From Agrobacterium cavarae (lineage in GTDB: Bacteria; Pseudomonadota; Alphaproteobacteria; Rhizobiales; Rhizobiaceae): 64,000 nt of DNA. The notes below the pieces were generated by a model. That model was given only the letters and a program-made list of their open reading frames with translations. It made no database searches and had not been told where the DNA came from. The stretch is from assembly GCF_004310285.1 (NCBI RefSeq), contig NZ_SISF01000030.1:124001-188000 (forward strand), written 5' to 3'. The position numbers and the translations under genes were made by a program. This document shows, piece by piece, positions 38,938 through 48,398 of this stretch (position 1 is the first letter of the stretch; each line of letters begins with the position of its first letter).

Positions 38938-40875
38938 ATGAGCGACGGCTTTGCAAATGCACGGACTGTAGAGCAGGCGAGATATCATGCCTTGGCCAGA
39001 ACCTGGCCGGCGCTCTACATCGCGCTGTGCGCCGACATCGTTGCTGTGGCGTTTGTCCATTCCGCCCTCGCACCCTGGTGGGCCTGGGGCATTCTACCGG
39101 CGGTGCTGGTGCCGAAGTCGCTGATCTGGGCCTATCTCTGGCATCGCAAGCGCAACGTGATCCCACCATCCGAAGAATGCACCCGCGCGGTGCGCATTCT
39201 CGGTATCGAGATCACCGTCTGGATGGCGATGATCGTCGCCTGGCAGGTCTGGCTCTCCCATTGGGGAACGGGCGAGTCGCTGCTGCTTTTGGCGCTTTGC
39301 ATGGGCGGACAGATGGTCTTCCTGCTGTTTGGCCTCTTGCACCTGCGCACCTCTTCCATTCTGTCGGCCACATTTTGCGTTCTCGGCATGCTCTATATCG
39401 GTGCCCATTCCGGCTCTGCGCTGATCGGCATCGTCGTTCTTCTGGTCGGCGGAGTTGCGGGCCTCGCCTATGTCGCTCAGGGCTATTATCGCGACTTCAC
39501 CAGCCTCGTCTCTTCACGGCTTTCGATCGAGACCAAGACGCGCGAAATCGAAGCGCTAAGCGAAGACAACTTCCGCATCGCCAATACCGACATGCTGACC
39601 GACATTGGCAACAGACGCCGCTTCTTTCGTGACCTGGAGCAGGCACTCGATCACGCCCGCCAAGCAGACAAACCGCTTGCGCTCGCTATCGTCGATCTCG
39701 ATGGATTCAAGGCCATCAATGACAGCAATGGCCACCTCGTGGGTGACAGGCTGCTGAAGGCCATGGCGCAACGCTTGCAGGACATTCTCTTAGCCCATGC
39801 CGAGGTTTATCGACTGGGTGGTGACGAATTCGCCTTCTTCCTGCGGGATGAAAGCAATCCTAAGCAACTGATCAGCCTTGGCGACGGACTGATCGAGTCC
39901 GTGAAAGCGCCGATCTTCGTCGACGACCTGCGTCTGTCGCTTGGCTGCTCAGTTGGATTCTCGACGTTCCCGCAGGCGGGAACGAACTCGACAGAACTCT
40001 ATGATCGCGCCGACTACGCGCTCTTCCACGCCAAGAAAACCGGCAAACAGCAAACTGTCCTGTTCAGCGCCGAGCATGAGGAAACGGTGCGCGAAGCCGC
40101 CCTGATCGAGCGCAGCCTGCGCGCCGCGGACCTTGAGAAGGAACTGTTCCTGACCTTCCAGCCGATCGTCGATTCCGGGCGCAACGAAACCATCCTTCTG
40201 GAATGCCTTGCCCGCTGGCAAAGCCCGGCCCTCGGACTCGTCTCCCCCGCGCGGTTCATCCCAGTCGCAGAGCAGTCCGGTCTCATCTCCACCCTGACCC
40301 CGATCTTGCTGCGCAAGGCCTTGGACGCGGTGCGAAACTGGCCGGACACCATCGGAATTTCCTTCAATCTTTCTGGTCACGACATCACCGCTCCGGACAA
40401 AATCCTTGGCTTGATGTCAATCCTGGAAAAGAGCGGAGTATCTGCACGCCGTGTCGAGTTCGAGGTGACTGAGACGGCCTTGATGATGAACCTGGACCAG
40501 GGCATTGCCAGTCTCAACGCACTCAAAGCCACAGGCGCCCGCATCTCGCTGGATGACTTTGGAACCGGCTACTCAAGTCTTAGCCAAATCCAGCGCCTGC
40601 CGCTGGACAAGATCAAGGTCGATGCCAGCTTCATTCGCAACCTCATCGACAGCGAGGCCAGTCAGAAGATCGTCCGGTCGGTTAGCTCTCTGTCGCGCGA
40701 TCTGTCACTCGATTGCGTCGTCGAAGGCGTGGAGACCGAAGACCAGCTCAATATGCTGACCGAAATGGGCTGCAACCTGATCCAGGGCTACGTCTACTCC
40801 CGCCCGCTGAAAGCCATCGACGTTCAACCCTTCCTGGACCAGCAGGTCCGGACGGATGTTGTGGCCGTCGGCTAA
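38938..40875 (+). CDS. membrane GGDEF-EAL protein (cyclic di-GMP turnover)
   Basis: 645 residues. About six membrane helices in residues 20-190, a short helical linker, then a GGDEF domain with an intact GGDEF at 294-298, then an EAL domain. The EAL signature reads ECL at 422-424, but the catalytic Glu, the NLSGHD Asn, EVTE, DDFGTG, the Lys of DKIKVD, the Glu of VVEGVE and the Gln of IQGYVY are present, so phosphodiesterase activity is plausible. It could make or break c-di-GMP depending on the membrane input. Monocistronic. Confidence 0.9.
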   Translation: MSDGFANARTVEQARYHALARTWPALYIALCADIVAVAFVHSALAPWWAWGILPAVLVPKSLIWAYLWHRKRNVIPPSEECTRAVRILGIEITVWMAMIVAWQVWLSHWGTGESLLLLALCMGGQMVFLLFGLLHLRTSSILSATFCVLGMLYIGAHSGSALIGIVVLLVGGVAGLAYVAQGYYRDFTSLVSSRLSIETKTREIEALSEDNFRIANTDMLTDIGNRRRFFRDLEQALDHARQADKPLALAIVDLDGFKAINDSNGHLVGDRLLKAMAQRLQDILLAHAEVYRLGGDEFAFFLRDESNPKQLISLGDGLIESVKAPIFVDDLRLSLGCSVGFSTFPQAGTNSTELYDRADYALFHAKKTGKQQTVLFSAEHEETVREAALIERSLRAADLEKELFLTFQPIVDSGRNETILLECLARWQSPALGLVSPARFIPVAEQSGLISTLTPILLRKALDAVRNWPDTIGISFNLSGHDITAPDKILGLMSILEKSGVSARRVEFEVTETALMMNLDQGIASLNALKATGARISLDDFGTGYSSLSQIQRLPLDKIKVDASFIRNLIDSEASQKIVRSVSSLSRDLSLDCVVEGVETEDQLNMLTEMGCNLIQGYVYSRPLKAIDVQPFLDQQVRTDVVAVG

Positions 40876-40907
40876 CGAAGCCAAAGCATGGTGTAGCTCA
40901 AGAGGTC

Positions 40908-41966
40908 TCAGTTCCGCGGTGCGTTATTCTCGACCGGTCGCGGTGATGGCAACGGAACATCGGCAGCAGCGGCCTCATTCTGCCAGGTCGTGATGCGGTG
41001 AACGATGCCAGGTATCTCATCATTGAGATAGCTTGGCTGGCCGGGAAGCCCCATCGGATACATGGCCTCGCGCGACGCTTCATATTGAACGCTTTGATTG
41101 GTGCAAAGCCGCACTCTCATATCCTCCGGCTTAACCTCGGGCCTGTTGGCGATCGACTCCACCGTCCCGAAGCTCGAGGGAAGCCGTCCTTCAAAACCCT
41201 CGTCCAGATATTTTGCAGAGCGTTCGTTGCGCTCGCGCTCGGTGGTCGCCCCCATCACCACCACCATGAGGCGGCGGTTGTCGCGCCTGGCGACGCCGAC
41301 GAAGTTGCGCCCAGATGCGCAGAGAAACCCGGTCTTCATACCGGTGGTGCCGCGGTAGCGGGTCAGGAGCAAATTGTTGGATGGGATTTCCTTGCCGTTG
41401 ATCGATACGGCAGAGACCTGGAAGAAGTTCTGGAACTGCGGGAATTGCTTTTCGATGGCCAGCCCCAGGATCGCGAGATCGCGTGCGGTGGTGTAGTTGT
41501 TCTTGTCGAACAATCCGTTCGGATTGGAAAAATGCGTCCCCGTCATGCCGAGGCGCCGGGCTGCTTCATTCATCTTCTCAACGAAAGGTGCCTCGCCATG
41601 GCCTACCCGTTCCGCGACGGCCATCGCAACATCATTGGCTGAGGCGACGATCATGGCATAAAGGGCGTCTTCCAGTGTCATGGCCTGACCTTGAGACAGA
41701 CCGGACTCCAGAAACGCCTCGCTGACGGATTTCTTCGTCATGGTGAGAGGCGTGGAGAGCGAAATCTCGCCATCACGCAACGCCTCGAACGTCAGAAACG
41801 CCGTCATCAACTTGGTTGTCGACGCGGGATACCAGGGAACGCCGGCATCTTCCTGAACGAGCACCTGATGGGTATCGGCATCCAGCACAAGCACCGGAGT
41901 TGCATTTGCAGCAATCGGCGCGGCAAACAAGGATCCCAACAAAACGGAGCCGATCAGTCTTTTCAT
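40908..41966 (-). CDS. dac: D-alanyl-D-alanine carboxypeptidase (peptidase S11)
   Basis: 352 residues with a signal peptide (1-22). Low-molecular-weight penicillin-binding protein: SxxK motif STTK at 49-52, SAN at 109-111 and KTG at 211-213. A C-terminal region of about 90 residues ends in a Pro-rich tail without a clear amphipathic anchor. Trims the terminal D-Ala of peptidoglycan pentapeptides in the periplasm. The ATG at 41966 opens the signal peptide; the longer frame has no ribosome site. Confidence 0.9.
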   Translation of the reverse strand: MKRLIGSVLLGSLFAAPIAANATPVLVLDADTHQVLVQEDAGVPWYPASTTKLMTAFLTFEALRDGEISLSTPLTMTKKSVSEAFLESGLSQGQAMTLEDALYAMIVASANDVAMAVAERVGHGEAPFVEKMNEAARRLGMTGTHFSNPNGLFDKNNYTTARDLAILGLAIEKQFPQFQNFFQVSAVSINGKEIPSNNLLLTRYRGTTGMKTGFLCASGRNFVGVARRDNRRLMVVVMGATTERERNERSAKYLDEGFEGRLPSSFGTVESIANRPEVKPEDMRVRLCTNQSVQYEASREAMYPMGLPGQPSYLNDEIPGIVHRITTWQNEAAAADVPLPSPRPVENNAPRN

Positions 41967-42102
41967 CTTACTGCACATCCAATGTCTTGCAAAAGCGGTT
42001 CCCATATCAGCTAAACGATCCGGATGCCACCTGAGCAAAGATGGCCGAGCATGTGAGCTGATATGCAATAAAGACATATCGAAAGTTTTGATTTTGAGAA
42101 TT

Positions 42103-42177
42103 TGGAGCGGGCGAAGGGATTTGAACCCTCGACCCCAACCTTGGCAAGGTTGTGCTCTACCCCTGAGCTACACCCGC
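42103..42177 (-). tRNA. tRNA-Gly (anticodon GCC), copy 1
   Basis: Read on the minus strand, the acceptor arm GCGGGTG (from 42177) pairs with CGCCCGC, the D-arm is GCTC-AGGGGTA-GAGC, the anticodon stem-loop is ACCTT-GCC-AAGGT, the T-arm is GAGGGTTCAAATCCCTT, and the encoded CCA ends at 42103. 75 bases. Identical to copy 2 at 42395. A promoter candidate lies 65 bases upstream. Confidence 0.97.
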
Positions 42178-42188
42178 TCAACGTCCGC

Positions 42189-42270
42189 CGGTTCGGGGTA
42201 GATCGCTGAACCGCGGGTCGCCGTCATGCGGCAACGGGCGCTATATCGCTCAACCGACTTTCAAATGCAA
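42189..42270 (-). promoter_or_regulatory. promoter and leader hairpin of tRNA-Gly copy 1
   Basis: On the minus strand TTGCAT (42270-42265), a 17-base spacer and GATATA (42247-42242) form a good sigma-70 promoter. Downstream in the leader, CGGTTC and GAACCG (42213-42208 and 42194-42189) form a hairpin. The same parts with the same spacing precede copy 2. Confidence 0.7.
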
Positions 42271-42394
42271 GAGATAAATGCAGTACGGGTGCGATATATA
42301 TTTTGCACGCCAGCGGCCAGCCGTCTGCGCCACAAACGCGGATTGCGCCATGGTCTATGGCGAAGAACGAGAATGAACATTGAAAAGAGAGATT

Positions 42395-42469
42395 TGGAGC
42401 GGGCGAAGGGATTTGAACCCTCGACCCCAACCTTGGCAAGGTTGTGCTCTACCCCTGAGCTACACCCGC
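42395..42469 (-). tRNA. tRNA-Gly (anticodon GCC), copy 2
   Basis: Identical in sequence to copy 1, 292 bases apart, same strand, CCA encoded at 42397-42395. It is transcribed first; its product lies upstream of copy 1. Acceptor, D, anticodon (GCC) and T arms all intact. Confidence 0.97.
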
Positions 42470-42481
42470 TCAAAAATCCAA

Positions 42482-42562
42482 CGGTTCGGGGTAGATCGCT
42501 GAACCGTGGGCGCCGTCTTGCGGCGACGGGCGCTATATCGCTCAACCGATTTTCAAATGCAA
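42482..42562 (-). promoter_or_regulatory. promoter and leader hairpin of tRNA-Gly copy 2
   Basis: TTGCAT at 42562-42557 and GATATA at 42539-42534, 17-base spacer, plus leader hairpin CGGTTC/GAACCG at 42506-42482. Offsets to the tRNA 5' end match copy 1 exactly, showing that the duplication included the promoter. Confidence 0.7.
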
Positions 42563-42723
42563 CAGGGAAATGACGAAAACCGGGAGAAAAATTTACGCCT
42601 CATCGCAAGCATCGGAAAAGGCTGCTCTTTTGCGGGCTTCACGGCAGAATGGATTGCAAAAGCGGTGTGTCGGGCCTATTCACTTTGTCAAAGACAGACG
42701 AAATCCGGCAGAGGCACGCAGTG

Positions 42724-43236
42724 ATGGTTGCAGAGCATTCCCCCAAGACGGCGCAGGATCTTTTCAGCTTTCTCGATGGCCTTGGCATAAAACACACGAC
42801 CACGCAGCATCAGCCGGTCTTCACAGTCGCTGAATCGGAATCCCTGCGCGATTTGATCCCCGGTGGCCACACGAAGAACCTTTTCGTCAAGGACAAGAAG
42901 GACCAGTATTTCGTTCTGACCGTCGAAGAAAACGCGACGGTAGACCTGAAGACGGTTCACAAGACCATCGATGCCGCCAGCAAGGTGTCCTTCGGCAAGC
43001 CGGAAAAGATGCTGGACTATCTGGGCGTCGTTCCCGGTTCGGTCACCGTCTTCGGTGCGATCAACGATACCGACAATCAAGTGACCTTCGTTCTTGATAG
43101 CGAGTTGATGAAATCCGACCTGATCAATGGCCACCCGCTGACCAACGACGCGACGACGACGATCGGCCGTGACGATCTCGTGCGCTTCCTGGAGGCGACG
43201 GGGCACACGCCGCTGATCTTGAAAGTCACGGAATAA
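42724..43236 (+). CDS. YbaK/ProX-type aminoacyl-tRNA deacylase
   Basis: 170 residues, single YbaK domain as in ProX/PrdX trans-editing proteins that hydrolyse misacylated Ala-tRNA(Pro). Motifs: HQPVFTVAESE near the start, GGHTKNLFVKDKK with the catalytic Lys region, and KPEKMLDYLGVVPGSVTVFGAIND, the GxxPG-like turn. Start ATG at 42724 (a GTG precedes it directly); AGAGG upstream. Located just beyond the tRNA genes, on the other strand. Confidence 0.9.
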   Translation: MVAEHSPKTAQDLFSFLDGLGIKHTTTQHQPVFTVAESESLRDLIPGGHTKNLFVKDKKDQYFVLTVEENATVDLKTVHKTIDAASKVSFGKPEKMLDYLGVVPGSVTVFGAINDTDNQVTFVLDSELMKSDLINGHPLTNDATTTIGRDDLVRFLEATGHTPLILKVTE

Positions 43237-43291
43237 ACCACGATCTGTGCGGTATGAGCGCACCGGCACGAGATGATATGGGAGACAAGAT

Positions 43292-44260
43292 ATGAGCGGA
43301 ATGGATAACCCTTACGGAGCTTCGCTCGGAGGTCAGATGACGGGTTCGGCAAGCTTCGGCGGCGGACAATCCGGCGCTCAAGGCTCCTATATCAAGGATA
43401 CGACAACCGCGAACTTCTCCAAGGACGTGATGGATGAATCGCGCCGGCAGCCGGTGTTGGTGGATTTCTGGGCGCCGTGGTGCGGCCCGTGCAAGCAGCT
43501 GACGCCCGTTCTGGAAAAGGTGGTCAATGAAGCGGGCGGACGCGTCAAGCTGGTCAAGCTCAATATCGACGATCACCCCGCCATCCCTGGACAGCTCGGC
43601 ATTCAGTCCATCCCCGCGATCGTCGCATTCGTCGACGGCAGACCGGTCGATGGCTTCATGGGTGCGGTTCCGGAAAGCCAGATCCTGCAGTTCATCGAGA
43701 AGCTCGCAGGACCGGCAGGCGATGATCAGGAGGCCGAAATCGAAGCGGCGCTCGCCGAGGCAAAACAGCTGCTGGAGGCCGGCGATTTCCAGAATGCCGC
43801 CCAGCTCTTCGGCGCCGTGATGCAGGCTGATCCTGAAAATGCCGCCGCTGTCGCCGGCATCGCCGAGTGCATGATCGCGGTCGGCCAATATGAGCGCGCC
43901 AGCGAGCTTCTGTCGGCCCTGACCGAAGAACTCACCAAGGACCCAGCCGTGCAGGCGGCATCGAAAAAGCTGGCGCAGTTCGAAGAAGCCCGCAAGCTCG
44001 GCGATCCGTTGGCCTTGCAGCAGGCCCTGCAATTGAACCCGGACGATCACGCATCAAGGCTGAAGCTCGCCAAAATCCTGAACGCGCAGGGCAAACGGGA
44101 AGAGGCCGTTGAAGAGTTGCTGACCATCATGCGCAAGGACCGGACCTTCGAAGACGACGGCGCGCGTAAGCAGCTGGTGGAGTTTTTCGAGACCTGGGGT
44201 TTCAAGGATCCGGCCAGTATTTCCGGTCGCAGAAAGCTCTCCTCCATACTCTTTTCCTAA
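43292..44260 (+). CDS. cnoX: thioredoxin-TPR protein (CnoX/YbbN type)
   Basis: 322 residues. Thioredoxin domain about 40-150 with WCGPC active site (Cys64, Cys67), then helical tetratricopeptide repeats about 160-310. The Gly/Ser-rich first 30 residues are unusual. In Caulobacter and E. coli the counterpart is a chaperedoxin that protects substrates and hands them to GroEL; unlike the E. coli protein this one keeps both Cys. It starts 55 bases after the YbaK gene. Confidence 0.88.
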   Translation: MSGMDNPYGASLGGQMTGSASFGGGQSGAQGSYIKDTTTANFSKDVMDESRRQPVLVDFWAPWCGPCKQLTPVLEKVVNEAGGRVKLVKLNIDDHPAIPGQLGIQSIPAIVAFVDGRPVDGFMGAVPESQILQFIEKLAGPAGDDQEAEIEAALAEAKQLLEAGDFQNAAQLFGAVMQADPENAAAVAGIAECMIAVGQYERASELLSALTEELTKDPAVQAASKKLAQFEEARKLGDPLALQQALQLNPDDHASRLKLAKILNAQGKREEAVEELLTIMRKDRTFEDDGARKQLVEFFETWGFKDPASISGRRKLSSILFS

Positions 44261-44335
44261 AACCGTCTTGCGCTTTGCCGACCCGCTCCTCATCTAGATT
44301 GGAGCGGGAACGATGAGACATAAGGAATCCCTCCG

Positions 44336-45007
44336 ATGCATGTCGGAAATGCGAGATATCTGAAAGAAAGCGATCTACCCGAGACCATTCCTGTTTTTCC
44401 CTTGTCGGGTGCCTTGCTGCTGCCGGAAGGGCACCTGCCGCTGAATATCTTCGAGCCACGCTATCTGGCGATGTTCGACGCGGCCATTGCAAGCCACCGA
44501 CTAATCGGCATGGTCCAGCCCGCCCTGCAAGCTCTTGAAGCCGGAACCGAGGGTGGCGCACTGAGCCCCATCGGCTGCATCGGTCGCATCACTTCATTTT
44601 CCGAGACCGGCGACGGCCGCTACGTCGTGTCGCTGACAGGCGTGTGCCGCTTCAGGCTGCTGGAGGAGATCGAAGAGAAGACGCCTTACCGCGTGTTCAA
44701 GCAAGCTCCGTTCATTGCCGATCTCTCCGGTGAAGATGGGGAGGAAGATATCGATCGCGCCAATCTCTTGCGCATCTTCCGCAATTTCCTTGAATCGAAC
44801 CAGTTGGAAGCGGATTGGGACAGCGTCGAGCGCGCGGGAAATCGTGTATTGGTCAATTCGTTGTCGATGATGTCCCCCTTTGGACCGGCAGAAAAGCAGG
44901 CTCTCCTGGAGGCTCCTGATCTGAAATCCCGCGCGGACGCACTGATCGCCATCATGGAGATCGTGCTGGCTCAGGGCGGGGCAGAGGGTGGTGTCATCCT
45001 GCAATGA
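44336..45007 (+). CDS. LON N-terminal (substrate-binding) domain protein
   Basis: 223 residues covering only the N-terminal domain of Lon: IPVFPLSGALLLPEGHLPLNIFEPRYLAM at 14-42, GVCRFRLLEEIE mid-protein, then a helical part. There are no AAA or Ser-Lys protease motifs, so it is not an active protease by itself. Small stand-alone LON proteins often accompany thioredoxin and Trm112 genes in Rhizobiales. Possible adaptor role. Nine bases separate it from the next gene. Confidence 0.9.
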   Translation: MHVGNARYLKESDLPETIPVFPLSGALLLPEGHLPLNIFEPRYLAMFDAAIASHRLIGMVQPALQALEAGTEGGALSPIGCIGRITSFSETGDGRYVVSLTGVCRFRLLEEIEEKTPYRVFKQAPFIADLSGEDGEEDIDRANLLRIFRNFLESNQLEADWDSVERAGNRVLVNSLSMMSPFGPAEKQALLEAPDLKSRADALIAIMEIVLAQGGAEGGVILQ

Positions 45008-45016
45008 GCCACAACC

Positions 45017-45205
45017 ATGGATGAAAAGCTGAGCAAGGTCGATCCGAAGCTTCTGGATCTTCTCGTCTGCCCTTTGACCAAGGGCAGGCTCACCTATGAT
45101 CGAGAACATCACGAATTGATTTCCGAGCGCGCCAAGCTGGCCTACCCGATCCGCGACGGCGTGCCGATCATGCTGATTTCGGAAGCGCGGAAGATCGAAG
45201 ACTGA
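45017..45205 (+). CDS. Trm112-family small protein
   Basis: 62 residues, Trm112/UPF0434 fold: [39 protein letters not shown]. Only one of the zinc-binding cysteines is present, as in many bacterial members. In other organisms Trm112 stabilises methyltransferases. Cotranscribed with the LON-domain gene. Confidence 0.9.
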   Translation: MDEKLSKVDPKLLDLLVCPLTKGRLTYDREHHELISERAKLAYPIRDGVPIMLISEARKIED

Positions 45206-45286
45206 CGACCTCGAGTCGCCCCCCTAGATAGACAGCACGCATCCAATAAACGTCGCGGCACACAACACCCGCTTGCCTCGTGTCTG

Positions 45287-45311
45287 GGAACCGGCATTCC
45301 CCCCATGCGTT
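45287..45311 (+). promoter_or_regulatory. EcfG-type promoter candidate (GGAAC-N16-CGTT)
   Basis: GGAAC at 45287-45291, 16-base spacer, CGTT at 45308-45311: an exact consensus match. Forty-five bases before the ATG of the small gene at 45357. Confidence 0.65.
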
Positions 45312-45356
45312 CGATCTTTGACGACAATCGTCACATTGCGATGAGGAGTTCGAACG

Positions 45357-45536
45357 ATGGAAGACAAAAACGCCCGCGAGGCGATCGAAGAAAAAAACGT
45401 GAAGACCGAGCGCAATGAAGATATTCCCGCTGCCGGTCCGCACGCCAAAAAGCATCTGACCGACAACAGCAAGACGCCAGGTGCCGGCTCCCTCCCGGAC
45501 GAGGACGACAACGAGGTCAATCCCGGGGCGGGCTAA
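45357..45536 (+). CDS. 59-residue hydrophilic protein, probable general-stress gene
   Basis: The ATG at 45357 has AGGAG eight bases upstream, and an exact EcfG-type promoter lies 45 bases upstream. The product is highly charged and disordered, rich in Glu, Asp, Lys, Asn, Pro and Gly, with no hydrophobic core: N-terminal MEDKNAREAIEEKNVK and C-terminal DEDDNEVNPGAG. Frame ends at TAA 45534-45536. The combination resembles small hydrophilins. Function unknown. Confidence 0.68.
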   Translation: MEDKNAREAIEEKNVKTERNEDIPAAGPHAKKHLTDNSKTPGAGSLPDEDDNEVNPGAG

Positions 45537-45841
45537 CCTCCAGGTAAAGTATTGGTGTGGCTTCTGGCCGCGGCGATCACAAATTTTATGAACGTTGCGG
45601 CCATAACAGTGATGGGTCAACAAGCGGCCTATCGCATCTGCTCGAAGACCGGGCACGAATTTCCAATATCGCGCACATCGCTCTGGTCGTCCATTTAATG
45701 GGCAGCCACTGATCGCTCATGGCACCAGCAAAAAATACGGTCTTTTTTTAACGCTTTTTCAAAGCTTGATTGCAAAAGTCTCCTCTGCCGGAAAACCGAT
45801 AATAATCAACGGCATAATAATAATAGAGGCTCTGGGACAGC
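45537..45841. other. intergenic region before the chemoreceptor gene
   Basis: 305 bases without a credible gene. It holds the chemoreceptor promoter; the last 100 bases are AT-rich with several A- and T-tracts, including AAAAAATACGGTCTTTTTTT (45734-45753), a weak hairpin that might end the previous transcript. Nothing else recognised. Confidence 0.45.
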
Positions 45842-48349
45842 ATGTTTATTGATAGAGTTCTGGCACGGTTTAAGATCCAGACAAAGGTTATTGTCTTCAT
45901 TGCACCATTCATTCTTAGTATTCTTGCGGTTGGTCTCTCGGGTCTTTACACCTCAAAGCTGCTTCAAGGTCGCATGGATATTTCCAACACGACCCTCCAA
46001 TCCTTGACCGGCTTCAAGCAGGTCTATGAAAGCATGACCTCGTTTCTTCACAACACCACCGAAGAGACGCGAAATACGCTTCATCATCAAATCGATGAGC
46101 AGATCACCTTTCTCAAGATGACGGGTGACGGAAGCGATCCGGCCATTCAGGACGCGATTAAAAGCACCTCGCTGATCGGCGTTCAGGTGGATGAGCTGTG
46201 GTCCTTTTACCAGAAAGAGCAGGCGCTCAGATCGCAAATGAATGGCGATATGGCTGGCGTGACGAAAGAGCTTAATGGCCTTTTGGCAAACGCCACCAAC
46301 ATCCGCAGCACGCTCGAAACCGACGAGACGAAGGCCAAGGAGATGTTGCGCGAGGCCGACAGGCTGGTTCGCGGCGCGACACTGATCGCAACCGTCGTTA
46401 CTGAATTCAACAAGCGTACAGTTCCGGAAGAAAAGATTGCGGTCATTCGCGATTCGATTGGCGGGCTTGAGGCTACGGCAAAGTCGCTGTCTGCCATCGC
46501 GAGTGCCGACCAGAAGCTGGTCATTGACCAGATTTCCGAAAATGTGAAACAGATCCGCCAGCAGGTCGATGTCGGCGTCGTCAACGACATGACGGTTGGA
46601 ACGATCGATCAGGCGATCAACATGATGCGCCCGGCAACCATCCGCCTTCAAGGATTTGCAACGGTAAAGTCGCGCCAGGCCACCGAGGTGTTCGGACAGT
46701 TGGATGGCAAGATCGAGCCCGCCGTCAATTTCCTGACGATGGCGCGCCAGATCGGCGACGACGCCAAGAACATGCAGCTTGAGATGGCCGGCTTTGCTGC
46801 AGCCCCGACGAAAGACGGGTTGGAACGGTTCCGCGATATGGCCTTCCGTCTGAGCGTCTCGGCGGGTGCCGTGATGTCCGACAAGACGATGTCGGAAAGC
46901 GCCATTAAAAGCGCGACCCTGATTGATGCGCTGTCCACAAAGCTCGACAAGAACGCCACCGATCTCCTGACCATGTTCAACCAGCGCAAGGCGGCCTTCG
47001 CAAAGGCGACAGAAGAAATCGGCCATATTTGGGAGCAGCTGACAGGCTTTGCCGAATCCCAGCGTCTTGCGGCTGATAGTGAACGCAGCAAGGCCGATGG
47101 TATCTCTATCTCTGCCATGCTTACCGGCATCCTGATCGCGATTTTCGCCGGCATCGGTCTGGTCATGACCTTCAAGGGCCCAATCCTGACGATCGTCAGC
47201 GCCATGAAGCGTCTTGCTACCGGGGACGTCAACGTACCGCTCAACGGCAACACCCGTCATGACGAGATCGGCGATATGGCGCGCGCGTTGGAAGTCTTCA
47301 AGGAAAATGCCGCTCAACGCCTGCGCCTCGAAGCGCAGACGGAAGAGCAGCGTTCTGCCGCCGAAGCGGAGCGGCAGATGAACGAAGCGGAGCGCCGGGA
47401 ACTCGACCGTCAGATCCAGTTTGCGGTGTCCGCACTGGGCGATGGCCTGGAACGGCTGTCGGCCGGGGACATTTCCACGATGATCGATACGCCCTTTACG
47501 GGACACCTGGAGGAACTGCGCCTCAACTTCAACCAGTCCATGCAGCGGCTGCGCCAAACGATCGGCGGCATTCAGGACAATGTCGGAGCGATCCGCGTCA
47601 ATGTGCAACAGATGTCGGCATCGACGCTTGATCTATCCCGGCGCACCGAGCGCCAGGCAGCCTCGCTGGAAGAAACCGCAGCAGCCGTGGATGAGGTCAA
47701 CTCCAACATGCGCAATGCGGTGGAGCGTGCGCGCCAGGCCAACAGTATCGTCGACAATACGCGCCGCCACACAGACGAGTCCCTCGCTATCGTCAGAAAC
47801 GCAATAGCGGCGATGGAGAGGATCGAGGCGGCTTCGCAGACGATCGGCAACATCATCGAGGTGATCGACTCCATCTCCTTCCAGACCAATCTTCTGGCGC
47901 TCAATGCCGGCGTGGAAGCGGCCCGCGCGGGCGAAGCCGGCAAGGGCTTTGCAGTCGTTGCCCATGAGGTACGGGAACTGGCGCAACGTTCCGCCTCTGC
48001 CGCGAAGGAAATCCGCCAGCTGGTTGCCGTCTCGACGCAAGAGGTCTCGGCAGGCTCAAGCCTCGTCAACCAGACCGGCGACGCCCTGGCGGAAATCGGC
48101 GTTCAGATTTCCAAGGTCAGCGATCAGGTGCACCAGATCACCCAGGCGACCCAGGATCAGGCGGTCGTACTGCAGCAGATCAACGGCTCCGTCGGAGAAG
48201 TCGATGTGCTCACCCAGCAGAATGCCGCCATGGTGGAAGAGACGAGTGCCGCGACGCAGCAACTCAACACCGAGACAGACCAGTTGCTGCAATTGCTGCA
48301 GCAGTTCCGCCTGACGAAGGATAGTGCTGCAACCCGTCACGCAGCCTGA
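45842..48349 (+). CDS. methyl-accepting chemotaxis protein
   Basis: 835 residues. TM1 at about 17-37, a long periplasmic helical sensor (about 38-420) of the size of a helical bimodular domain, TM2 at about 422-446, a HAMP domain, a second HAMP-like segment, then the signalling domain with adaptation helices and the hairpin tip [20 protein letters not shown] at about 678-700. The adaptation-site region includes [16 protein letters not shown]. Ligand unknown. Inner-membrane receptor coupling to CheA/CheW. Confidence 0.93.
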   Translation: MFIDRVLARFKIQTKVIVFIAPFILSILAVGLSGLYTSKLLQGRMDISNTTLQSLTGFKQVYESMTSFLHNTTEETRNTLHHQIDEQITFLKMTGDGSDPAIQDAIKSTSLIGVQVDELWSFYQKEQALRSQMNGDMAGVTKELNGLLANATNIRSTLETDETKAKEMLREADRLVRGATLIATVVTEFNKRTVPEEKIAVIRDSIGGLEATAKSLSAIASADQKLVIDQISENVKQIRQQVDVGVVNDMTVGTIDQAINMMRPATIRLQGFATVKSRQATEVFGQLDGKIEPAVNFLTMARQIGDDAKNMQLEMAGFAAAPTKDGLERFRDMAFRLSVSAGAVMSDKTMSESAIKSATLIDALSTKLDKNATDLLTMFNQRKAAFAKATEEIGHIWEQLTGFAESQRLAADSERSKADGISISAMLTGILIAIFAGIGLVMTFKGPILTIVSAMKRLATGDVNVPLNGNTRHDEIGDMARALEVFKENAAQRLRLEAQTEEQRSAAEAERQMNEAERRELDRQIQFAVSALGDGLERLSAGDISTMIDTPFTGHLEELRLNFNQSMQRLRQTIGGIQDNVGAIRVNVQQMSASTLDLSRRTERQAASLEETAAAVDEVNSNMRNAVERARQANSIVDNTRRHTDESLAIVRNAIAAMERIEAASQTIGNIIEVIDSISFQTNLLALNAGVEAARAGEAGKGFAVVAHEVRELAQRSASAAKEIRQLVAVSTQEVSAGSSLVNQTGDALAEIGVQISKVSDQVHQITQATQDQAVVLQQINGSVGEVDVLTQQNAAMVEETSAATQQLNTETDQLLQLLQQFRLTKDSAATRHAA

Positions 48350-48374
48350 CTTAAAAGAGCAGGCCTTCTACAAC

Positions 48375-48398
48375 AGGTCCGGTCATTCGGCCGGACCT
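48375..48398. terminator. weak hairpin between chemoreceptor and GNAT genes
   Basis: AGGTCCGG at 48375-48382 and CCGGACCT at 48391-48398 pair across an 8-base loop. It overlaps the end of the GNAT gene and lacks a T-run on either strand, so it may stop transcripts only partially. Confidence 0.4.
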
